From NCBI RefSeq assembly GCF_014284275.1, contig NZ_JACOFU010000002.1, forward strand, positions 728,623-792,622: 64,000 nucleotides of DNA. The letters run 5' to 3'. The notes beneath the pieces are model-generated. The model worked only from the letters and a program-made list of their open reading frames with translations. It made no database searches and was not told the DNA's origin. How positions within the stretch are numbered: position 1 is the stretch's first letter; each line of letters starts with the position of its first letter. Positions 18,200-25,787 of this stretch are shown here, in pieces. The position numbers were made by a program, and so were the translations under genes. The stretch comes from Affinundibacterium amnicola. Lineage in GTDB: Bacteria; Pseudomonadota; Gammaproteobacteria; Burkholderiales; Burkholderiaceae_D.

Positions 18200-18219
18200 A
18201 GCCTACATCGCGTTGATCA

Positions 18220-19602
18220 CTAACAAGGCATCTCCGCATTTTTACGTGAATAGAACCACCAAGTAATCACCATGCAACTAATGTAGAAAGCGATGAAGGT
18301 GTACAAAGCCATATCTGGTGCTCCAGTGATCTTGATCGAGGTACCGAAGCCTTGCGGAATGAAGAATCCACCATAAGCGCCAATCGCACCAGAAAATCCT
18401 AAGACCGCAGCAGATTCTTTTGCGGCATCCAGGCGTGCTTGTCTAATTGCCGCTTCGCCTTTACCTGCACTGGCACGTTCTCTTTCGGTTTGGAAAATAA
18501 TTGGGATCATGCAGAAGGTCGATCCATTTCCCAAACCCGTCAAAATAAACATGCCAATAAAGGAGAACAAAAACACACTGAATTGATGGGCATGTAAGGC
18601 AGGCAAAATGCCAAATGCAATCACCGCTGCCATCGCGCCAAACACCCAGAATGTCAAACGTGCGCCACCTAATTTATCCGACAAGATGCCACCAACTGGA
18701 CGCGCCAATGCGCCAGCCAAAGGACCAAGGAAAGCAAATTTTGCCACATCCACTTCAGGGAACTGCGCTTTGATCAACATTGCAAAGGCCGCAGAAAAGC
18801 CAATGAAGGAACCAAAGGTGCCGATGTATAACCAGCACATCAACCAGTTATGTTTGCGTTTAAAAATAATCGCTTGATCAGAGAAAGACGCTTTTGCGGA
18901 AGCGATATCGTTCATGCCAAACCAAGCAGCAATCGTCGCCACCACGATGAATGGCACCCAGATGAAACCGGCATTTGCCAACCAAAACATTTTGTCGGTA
19001 TTGGTTTTGACATTGTGATACAAGAAGCCGTCACCGGAAATCGCTGCACCGAACACCGCAGAGGAAATCACCAATGGTGCGACAAACTGCACGACAGACA
19101 CGCCGAGATTACCGATACCAGCATTCATTCCAGTCGCATACCCTTTGCGTGATTTTGGAAAGAAGAAACTGATATTTGCCATACTAGAACTGAAGTTTCC
19201 GCCACCTAAGCCGCACAACAAAGCGAGAATCAATAAAGTGGAATAGCTAGTCGTCGGATCTTGCAACGCAAAGCCCATACCAATCGCAGGAATCAATAAG
19301 CTCGCGGTCGAGATCGCAGTGAAGCGACGACCGCCAAATACCGGCACCAAAAATGAATAAAAAATTCTGAGTGTGGCGCCTGACAAAGCTGGCAAAGCGG
19401 TTAAGAAAAATAACTGGTCTTTGGTGAATTTAAAACCCGCTTTATCCAAATTGGCAGCAACCACGCTCCACAACATCCAGACCGAAAATGCCAGCATCAG
19501 ACAAGGTATCGAAATCCATAAATTACGATTCGCGATGCCATTTCCTTCCTTCTGCCAAAACCCGCTATCTTCGGGTTCCCATCGGCTTAACACATGTCCC
19601 AT
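18220..19602 (-). CDS. narK: NarK-type nitrate/nitrite MFS transporter
   Basis: 460 residues from the ATG at 19602, preceded by AAGGAG with 6-base spacing; a GTG 15 bases upstream is less likely because it would include that site. Twelve membrane helices. The nitrate signature regions are GLGGGNFSSSMANISFFFP (helix 5 area) and GFSGAIGAYGGFFIP (helix 11 area). Family knowledge: it carries nitrate in and/or nitrite out for anaerobic respiration. It is the last gene of the nitrate block and has its own terminator. Nitrate reductase genes would usually lie next to it but are absent. A MITE-like element ends only about 60 bases upstream of the start. Confidence 0.92.
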   Translation of the reverse strand: MGHVLSRWEPEDSGFWQKEGNGIANRNLWISIPCLMLAFSVWMLWSVVAANLDKAGFKFTKDQLFFLTALPALSGATLRIFYSFLVPVFGGRRFTAISTASLLIPAIGMGFALQDPTTSYSTLLILALLCGLGGGNFSSSMANISFFFPKSRKGYATGMNAGIGNLGVSVVQFVAPLVISSAVFGAAISGDGFLYHNVKTNTDKMFWLANAGFIWVPFIVVATIAAWFGMNDIASAKASFSDQAIIFKRKHNWLMCWLYIGTFGSFIGFSAAFAMLIKAQFPEVDVAKFAFLGPLAGALARPVGGILSDKLGGARLTFWVFGAMAAVIAFGILPALHAHQFSVFLFSFIGMFILTGLGNGSTFCMIPIIFQTERERASAGKGEAAIRQARLDAAKESAAVLGFSGAIGAYGGFFIPQGFGTSIKITGAPDMALYTFIAFYISCMVITWWFYSRKNAEMPC

Positions 19603-19663
19603 CTTGCACTCCTTCACTTAACTAGTTTCGAATTATTCTCATTCCATGTTTTCATTCAAAGAA

Positions 19664-19733
19664 TAGGATTTACGCAAAATTGCGCTAGCGAGGCGACCAC
19701 AACGACGCTAGCGTCTGTTTTGCGCAAGTCCTA
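19664..19733. repeat. MITE-like palindromic element, short copy
   Basis: A 70-bp element. The left end TAGGATTTACGCAAAA and the right end (complement TAGGACTTGCGCAAAA) are terminal inverted repeats. A second inverted word, CGCTAGCG, lies inside each arm. The centre, read on the minus strand (cgttgtggtcgcctcgc), matches the left interior of the longer copy at 25498-25652, so the two belong to one family in opposite orientation. It lies in the narK upstream region. Confidence 0.75.
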
Positions 19734-19836
19734 AGGAAATGAAAACGCGCAATCCTTAATCATGAGCATAAGGATTGCGCGTCAATTTGAAAATTCTTCG
19801 TATGGGGATGTATCTATCCGCAAAGGTAGGAGTTAC

Positions 19837-20631
19837 TCAGCCAAAAGAACTAGTGCTACTCAAACTTAAGCCCTGTCCCTCGCCCAATTCATTTGGAACC
19901 CGATGCGCTAGTGTGCGCACCTGTGTTTTAGCCGCGCCAGCATCTTGTACGGCACTACTACTGGCATAGGCTTTTAGCGCGGTCAAACAGTGAATATAAA
20001 TGCGCGAGGCACTCACCCGAATTAAATCTAACTCGCTCAGATGATGCAACATCCGGGAGAAGGTTTCTGGGGTCAAATTCAATAGCGAGGCCACCACATT
20101 TTTCTTTAACTCCAAACGGATATCATTACTATCTTGAGTTACTGCCACCTGCACCAAATAGTCGACCACTCTTTGCATCGCGTTATGCGAAGACTGTCGT
20201 TCCACGCTGCGAATAAAACCCAGCAGGCGATGCGACAAACCTGTCATCATCTGGCGCGCTATCGTAGGCGACTGGTCAAGCAATTTAAACAGCGCATTTC
20301 TCGGTAAGCGCAGCAATAAAGACGGTTCCAAAGACTCTGCATAGAACGGATATGGCTCTTCAAGAAATAACATCGCCTCGCCAAAGCATTGACCAGGCCT
20401 GATTAATTCGACGATCTTATCGCTGCCATTAGAGGAAGGAATCGCCAATTTCATCAATCCGTAAACCAAGATAAAACATGCATCCGCAGTATCACCTTTT
20501 TGGAACAAGCTTAATCCCTTGTCTAGTTCCAATTTCACCACTTCTTTTTTCAAACTCTCTAATTCAAACGGCGATATATGACGAAACAAAGCCTGATTGG
20601 ATAAAAGTCCATCAAGATTAATCTTACTCAT
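19837..20631 (-). CDS. Crp/Fnr-family regulator, Dnr-like, without iron-sulfur cysteines
   Basis: 264 residues. Residues about 15-130 form the cyclic-nucleotide-binding-type beta-roll (GQCFGEAMLF), then the dimer helix. A winged helix follows at about 165-225, with recognition helix TPETFSRMLHHL. The E-x-x-S-R pattern is the one that reads TTGAT half-sites in Fnr. The N-terminal Cys cluster of Fnr is missing, so direct oxygen sensing by 4Fe-4S is not expected; Dnr/NnrR proteins of this kind sense nitric oxide through heme. A 35-residue Ala/Ser/Gly-rich tail is unusual. It sits between narK and narL, fitting denitrification or nitrate control. Confidence 0.85.
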   Translation of the reverse strand: MSKINLDGLLSNQALFRHISPFELESLKKEVVKLELDKGLSLFQKGDTADACFILVYGLMKLAIPSSNGSDKIVELIRPGQCFGEAMLFLEEPYPFYAESLEPSLLLRLPRNALFKLLDQSPTIARQMMTGLSHRLLGFIRSVERQSSHNAMQRVVDYLVQVAVTQDSNDIRLELKKNVVASLLNLTPETFSRMLHHLSELDLIRVSASRIYIHCLTALKAYASSSAVQDAGAAKTQVRTLAHRVPNELGEGQGLSLSSTSSFG

Positions 20632-20867
20632 AACGCGTCCCCCATCTTATCAATGTAATAGGGGCAGTGTAATAGCGCAGTTTCGCTGCGCCTATACGCC
20701 AATAGGAGTAGATCTTGATTGCAGATGGCTAGGATGACGGTATGGTCTTAAAGGAATAACATCGCGACTTGAGGATTCTGCACGTGCTTAGCGAATGGTG
20801 ACACGGTCGTCGAGCAGCACACTTGTGCTTTCACAACGGTACTCCGCAGGAAGCCGCGCCAAGAGCG

Positions 20868-21512
20868 CTACTTATCCATACCGTGTTCAACTGCATACAC
20901 AGCGATTTGTACGCGGCTGGTCAGGTTCAGCTTTTTGAGGATATTTTGCACATGAATTTTGACGGTGCTTTCTGCCACATCGAGATTACGGGCAATTTCT
21001 TTATTGCTTTCACCACGCGCTAAACACACCATGGTTTCGCGTTCACGCGGGGTAAGCTTTTCGCGTTCTGGCGTGGTTGATACATTATTTCCGGAACGAA
21101 ATTGCATCACCAGTTTAGCTGTCATCGATTCTGCAATGACGGGTTCACCAGCAGCAGCACGTTTAATCGCCTGCGTTAAATAGTCTGCTTCAATATTTTT
21201 TAATAAATAGCCGCGCGCGCCATTTTTTAAGGCTGTGGTGAGGTCTTCCGCTTCTTCTGAAACTGTCAGCATCAAGACTGCGGTATCAGGCAAATCTTCC
21301 ACGATCAATTGCATCGCTTCCAATCCTGACAAACCGGGCATATTTAAATCCATTAAGACCACATCGGGCTTCAACTGCTTGGCACGTTTAATTCCCTCCA
21401 AACCATCGGCAGCCTCACCCACGATCTCAAATTCAGGATTACGTTGCAATAATAAACGTATGCCACTACGAAATAGGCTATGGTCATCCACTAATAAAAT
21501 TCTAATGCTCAT
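20868..21512 (-). CDS. narL: NarL-family response regulator
   Basis: 214 residues. Receiver with Asp9/Asp10, phospho-acceptor Asp55 (LMDLNMPG) and Lys104 region (YLLKN). A LuxR-type helix-turn-helix at about 145-205 has LTPRERETMVCLARGESNKE and ESTVKIHVQNILKKL. It directly follows narX (38 bases), so the pair forms the nitrate-sensing two-component system. Family knowledge: phosphorylated NarL binds TACYYMT heptamers to switch nitrate respiration genes. Targets here are probably narK and genes elsewhere. Confidence 0.93.
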   Translation of the reverse strand: MSIRILLVDDHSLFRSGIRLLLQRNPEFEIVGEAADGLEGIKRAKQLKPDVVLMDLNMPGLSGLEAMQLIVEDLPDTAVLMLTVSEEAEDLTTALKNGARGYLLKNIEADYLTQAIKRAAAGEPVIAESMTAKLVMQFRSGNNVSTTPEREKLTPRERETMVCLARGESNKEIARNLDVAESTVKIHVQNILKKLNLTSRVQIAVYAVEHGMDK

Positions 21513-21550
21513 GTCTCGCTATTTTCTGTTGGATTATTGATGATGTAAGT

Positions 21551-23476
21551 TTATGCCACCAAGCGCTCTTCGCGTTTTAAGTGCAAAGAAATCGTGGTTC
21601 CCTGTTGGTTCGCGCTAATGATAGAAAATTGTGCGGCCAAACGTTCCGCACGTTCATGCATGATACGCAACCCAACATGTCCGTCGCCTTTTTGCGCAAC
21701 TGTTGTCACATCAAAACCGGCGCCGTCGTCATGCACTGTCATGGCAAAATCGCGGTCATTCTGAACATTCACTTTTACTTCACTGGCTTGGGCATGTTTG
21801 CGCACATTCGATAAGGCTTCCTGCAAAATAAACAGCACTTGCAATTGCTGTTCTGGTGCCAATTGCGCACCATCACCAACGATGTCTATCGTCGCATGCA
21901 CGCCGGTTTGGCGCTGGAATTTTGATACCACATTACGCATTTCAGATTCTAAATTACTGTCTTGTAAGCGGGTACGGAAATTCAATAAAAGTTCACGCAC
22001 ATCTTCATAACTTTCTTGTATTCCCGCCCGCAGTAGCGGTGTAATGTCATGAATTTCTTCTATATCATTCCGCTTTAAAGAGTCTTCTAACATCTGCACT
22101 TGCAGGTTCAAAAAATTCAAGCCTTGCGCAATACTATCGTGCAAGCCTTGCGCTAATAGATTGCGTTCTTGTGATACAGCAAATTCTTTTTCTTTGGCGA
22201 TCAAGCGCTGATTCTCTATCGACGAACCAAGATTTTTTCCTAAGATTTCTAACAAACGACGCTCTTCACCCGTGACCAAGCGCTCTCGTGAGAAGTGCAA
22301 AGAAAAACTCCCAATGACTTGATCACGCGTTTGAATTTGAAATACCGCTAAAGATACGTAACCTTCTTCTTGGCAGCGATAACGTTTTTGCTGATCTAAC
22401 AAACGGAAATCACGCACCAAAATAATCCCCTTGGAAGTCGCAGCACCGCACAGGCAATCATCTTTCTTGATGCAATGTTCTTCCTCTATCATTTTTTCCG
22501 AGATACCTTCATGCACGGTGATATGCACATTGCCTTTCTCGTTGTCGAGTATCCTTACTGTGCCACCGTCAGCATGCATACGTTGCATAATTCGGTGTAA
22601 GAATCCACGACATAACTCTTCGATCGCATGCGGGCCAGAGAGAAACGCCGCGATCTCATACATCGTACTAATTTCGTGATTTTGCGCTTGTAATTTTGCG
22701 GTCTTTTCTACTACCCGTTCTTCCAAAGTCCGATGCACACTTTGTACATGATCCGCCATGTGATTAAAAGCTTGCGCCAACACACCAAATTCATCTTCCG
22801 TTTCTATCGGTAAGCGCACACTTAAATCGTCTTTACTCATACGGGCAATCCCAGATTGCATGCGGCTAACCGGGCCTACGATCCACAAATACAAGAGATA
22901 AAGTAAAGCAACACTGGCGGCGAGTGACATAAAAATCAAAGCGGTCTGGCACAAGCGCAACCAAGTGGTTTTTTCTTCTAACTCAACCTCAACCAAAGAC
23001 ACTAACTGATTAATATTTTTGACAAAGCCGGGCAACTCGGCAACATAATTTTGCAAGGCAATTTGTCTTAACTGCGGCTCACTTTGCTCGACAACGCTAC
23101 GTGCATTGACTTGAATACGTTGTAGCCAATCTTGCTGCACCTTACGCATTTGTTCACGGATCGGTGTGGTTTGTGGCAGAAACAAAGGTCGCTTGGCATC
23201 ACCGTGTTCCAGATCTGACAAGGTGCGATTAAATTCTTGTAATTCTTGTGTAACGCTAGTTCCCTTACTGGGATGCTCCAACACCATTGCCAGGCGATAC
23301 GAACGCATACGCAAACTACCCGCTTCATTAATCGCCGCACCACCACCTTCCAATTGCCAAGACAACAGCAAGGTGTAACCAATCGCAGCCAGCGTCAAGG
23401 CTAAGCCAACCACGGTCGTCATTAAAATACGAAAGGTCAGTCGTTTGCCAATAGGTAGTTGATTGCTAGAATCCAT
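21551..23476 (-). CDS. narX: NarX-type nitrate/nitrite sensor histidine kinase
   Basis: 641 residues. Transmembrane helix 1 at about 17-40 leads into a periplasmic nitrate-binding P-box (AINEAGSLRMRSYRLA, about 48-64). Helix 2 is at about 180-205, then HAMP (about 205-260), a GAF-like central domain with the cysteine cluster CIKKDDCLCG (about 335-345), and HisKA_3 with the phospho-His near 446 (LLAQGLHDSIAQG). The HATPase follows, with NVRKHAQAS and DDGAGFD. All hallmarks of NarX are present. It is encoded 38 bases before narL and 27 bases after the carbonic anhydrase gene. Confidence 0.94.
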   Translation of the reverse strand: MDSSNQLPIGKRLTFRILMTTVVGLALTLAAIGYTLLLSWQLEGGGAAINEAGSLRMRSYRLAMVLEHPSKGTSVTQELQEFNRTLSDLEHGDAKRPLFLPQTTPIREQMRKVQQDWLQRIQVNARSVVEQSEPQLRQIALQNYVAELPGFVKNINQLVSLVEVELEEKTTWLRLCQTALIFMSLAASVALLYLLYLWIVGPVSRMQSGIARMSKDDLSVRLPIETEDEFGVLAQAFNHMADHVQSVHRTLEERVVEKTAKLQAQNHEISTMYEIAAFLSGPHAIEELCRGFLHRIMQRMHADGGTVRILDNEKGNVHITVHEGISEKMIEEEHCIKKDDCLCGAATSKGIILVRDFRLLDQQKRYRCQEEGYVSLAVFQIQTRDQVIGSFSLHFSRERLVTGEERRLLEILGKNLGSSIENQRLIAKEKEFAVSQERNLLAQGLHDSIAQGLNFLNLQVQMLEDSLKRNDIEEIHDITPLLRAGIQESYEDVRELLLNFRTRLQDSNLESEMRNVVSKFQRQTGVHATIDIVGDGAQLAPEQQLQVLFILQEALSNVRKHAQASEVKVNVQNDRDFAMTVHDDGAGFDVTTVAQKGDGHVGLRIMHERAERLAAQFSIISANQQGTTISLHLKREERLVA

Positions 23477-23503
23477 GTGTTTTTTCTTGAGCAGTTCTGA
23501 AAA

Positions 23504-24247
23504 TTAATCGACTAATTCTGCATTCATACTGGTCACATCCGATGCATTGACGATGTCTGCGCCATTTATTTTACTTGCATGCGGCACGCCAAGCGGACAC
23601 ACCATAGGCAGAAAACTGTCGGTGCGATCAGAGTATGCCAGTAAAGCGCCATTCGTCATATCGAAATACCAGCCATGTAGCGCAATCTCACCGCTTTGTT
23701 CGCGCTCTGCCACCCAAGGAAAGCTGCGCAGATTATTTAATGACATGATAATCGCACCAAGCTCACAAGCATGATTCTGCACCTCACTACTACAATGACT
23801 TAATTGACTCAAAACCTGTTGCTTCACAGGTTCGACGATGCGCATCCAGCGGCCAATAAAATCAATCTTACGACTGGGCTGATAACCTTGCATCAAAGCA
23901 CGTATGCCGCCACATTTTTCATGTCCCATCACAATGATGCGCTTCACATTCAAAGCTTCTACCGCGAACTGGATCGCTGCGCTAACACCTTGTTGATTCC
24001 CCGATTCATTACAAGGTGGCACCAAATTCGCCACATTTCGAATCACGAAAATGTCGCCTGGATCACAGTCTAACAACAAGGCCGGATCAACCCGCGAATC
24101 GCAACAACCAATTAACAAGGTAGTCGGATTCTGACCATTATTCAACTTGTTATACAACGGCTTTTCACCTGCAAAATATTTGGACTGAAAGCGTTGAAAT
24201 CCTTCTATAAATTGGTGAATATTACGCACTTCCATCTTCAACCTCAC
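23504..24247 (-). CDS. beta-class carbonic anhydrase
   Basis: 247 residues. Zinc ligands are Cys in CCDSRVDPALL (about residues 48-58), with the Asp-Arg dyad, and His plus Cys in MGHEKCGG (about 108-115). This is the complete beta-class active site. Family knowledge: it interconverts carbon dioxide and bicarbonate in the cytosol. It lies between moaA (18 bases) and narX (27 bases) in the same direction, so it is probably co-transcribed with the nitrate genes. That placement is unusual; a link to pH or bicarbonate balance during anaerobic growth is only inference. Confidence 0.93.
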   Translation of the reverse strand: MRLKMEVRNIHQFIEGFQRFQSKYFAGEKPLYNKLNNGQNPTTLLIGCCDSRVDPALLLDCDPGDIFVIRNVANLVPPCNESGNQQGVSAAIQFAVEALNVKRIIVMGHEKCGGIRALMQGYQPSRKIDFIGRWMRIVEPVKQQVLSQLSHCSSEVQNHACELGAIIMSLNNLRSFPWVAEREQSGEIALHGWYFDMTNGALLAYSDRTDSFLPMVCPLGVPHASKINGADIVNASDVTSMNAELVD

Positions 24248-24265
24248 TCTATTTCGCTATGTAGA

Positions 24266-25282
24266 CTATCCACCGGTTTGTGACATAAACCGGATAATTT
24301 TCTGCGGCTGCGTCGTGAATTCATGTCGTTCAGGCTTCAGTTCTATCGCTTGCCGTATTGCTTGCTCTAGAGCTTCATCGCTGATTCCCGCTCTTAATAG
24401 TGGACGCAGTTCAAACTTTTCTTCTTGCCCCAAACACATATACAAAGTGCCATCAACCGCCAAGCGCACCCGATTACAAGTCGCACAAAAATGTTGGCTG
24501 ATCGGTGAGATAAATCCTATCGTTGCTTGTCCATCACGGCTAGTCCAATACCGCGCAGGCCCGCCACCTAATTCTTCTGCCGCCGGAATCAAATCAAACT
24601 GCCGCACCAATTGATCACGAATCGGACCAATATCGCGATACTGACTATTTTGCCCGGTGCTGCCCATCGGCATCGCTTCAATCAGTCGCAGGATAAAACC
24701 TTCCGCAAAACAAAACTCTGCCATGCGTGACACCTCGTGTTCATTCACACCACCCATGACCACCATATTCAATTTAATCGGTTTAAAACCCGCCTGCTTA
24801 CCTGCTTGCAAGCCTGCCATAATGCTGGCAAAACTATCGCGGCCGGTGATGTTTTCCATACAGGCTTTGTCCAAACTATCTAGGCTGACATTGATCCGGC
24901 TAACGCCTGCCTGATGCAAAGCTTGCGCGTGCTTATGTAATTGAGTGGCATTCGTCGATAAAGAAATATCCCGAATCTCGGCGTGACTAGCAAGACGCTC
25001 AACCAATTGCGGTAAATTGCGCCGCAATAAAGGCTCACCACCCGTTAGGCGCACCCGCGCCACGCCCAAGCGTCCAAACGCCGCGACCACTCTTTCGATT
25101 TCATCAAAGCGCAACCAGTTTTCCGGTTCCTCAAAACCATGAAAGCCTTTTGGCATGCAATAACTACATCGCAAATCACATTTATCAGTGACCGATACGC
25201 GCAAATAGTTTAATTGCCGACCAAAGCGGTCTATCAATTGTGCCCCGGGGGCAAGGTCTGGAGGTGTAGAAAGATTTTTCAT
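24266..25282 (-). CDS. moaA: GTP 3',8-cyclase, molybdenum cofactor biosynthesis
   Basis: 338 residues from the ATG at 25282. A longer TTG start at 25375 would add 31 residues unlike MoaA, so the shorter form is preferred; neither has a good ribosome site. The radical-SAM cluster is Cys35-x3-Cys39-x2-Cys42 (CDLRCSYC). The C-terminal 4Fe-4S cysteines lie in HFCATCNR and, further on, in YMCLGQ. The protein ends in Gly-Gly, essential in MoaA. It starts Moco synthesis from GTP, needed by nitrate reductase and by the molybdenum hydroxylase at 44445-47176. It heads the moaA-carbonic anhydrase-narXL run. Confidence 0.92.
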   Translation of the reverse strand: MKNLSTPPDLAPGAQLIDRFGRQLNYLRVSVTDKCDLRCSYCMPKGFHGFEEPENWLRFDEIERVVAAFGRLGVARVRLTGGEPLLRRNLPQLVERLASHAEIRDISLSTNATQLHKHAQALHQAGVSRINVSLDSLDKACMENITGRDSFASIMAGLQAGKQAGFKPIKLNMVVMGGVNEHEVSRMAEFCFAEGFILRLIEAMPMGSTGQNSQYRDIGPIRDQLVRQFDLIPAAEELGGGPARYWTSRDGQATIGFISPISQHFCATCNRVRLAVDGTLYMCLGQEEKFELRPLLRAGISDEALEQAIRQAIELKPERHEFTTQPQKIIRFMSQTGG

Positions 25283-25497
25283 GCTGTCATTTTGTGCCGA
25301 TTCAGACAACAGCACAATTCGCCGCCAAGCTAGATCATCTAGTTCTTTTGGGGGATAAATCTTGTTCCAGATCAAATTTTCACTCGTCTGACTTTTAAAT
25401 AATTATTTGCTACTTGCCTAAGGATCTTCTGCGCAATTGATCCTCTATCGTTTCTCAGTATAAAAAGTATTTGAATAAAATTTTTGTACAGTATTTA
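25283..25497. other. AT-rich 5' region of moaA
   Basis: No open frame of note apart from the possible TTG extension of moaA. It is rich in A and T. No Moco-riboswitch-like fold or clear promoter could be recognised by eye. It ends at the MITE-like element, so moaA transcription must begin here or inside the element. Confidence 0.4.
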
Positions 25498-25652
25498 TAG
25501 GACTTACGCAAAAAAGACGCTGGCGTTGTTGGTTCGCCTCGCCCCCGGCCTTCGCAGGGGCAGGCCAAGCAACCGTACTGTCTTCGGCTTCCCTCCCCCG
25601 ATTCAAGCATTCGAGGGCAGGCTCTAGCCAGCGCAATTTTGCGTAAGTCCTA
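25498..25652. repeat. MITE-like palindromic element, long copy
   Basis: 155 bp. The left end TAGGACTTACGCAAAA and the right end (complement identical for 16 bases) are near-perfect terminal inverted repeats. The words gacgctggcg and ccagcgc pair further inside. The interior is clearly more GC-rich than its surroundings. It is related to the 70-bp copy at 19664-19733 but inverted. No transposase is encoded, so any movement would need an enzyme supplied elsewhere. Confidence 0.8.
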
Positions 25653-25787
25653 ATTTACAATTTCAGTTCTGAAACAACAACAAAACCGAGTGCACAAGCG
25701 TCAATTAATGTGAGATGCTGGGAATTTGATTGATCTAGATATCGAAAATTGCTAGTCTGAAAATTAGAACAACTGGCACTACTGTCT

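Noticed and set aside
19603-20867. Fnr-box search (TTGAT-N4-ATCAA) around narK, the Dnr-like gene and narL
   Set aside because: Only half-sites or wrong-spaced matches were seen, so no site is reported.
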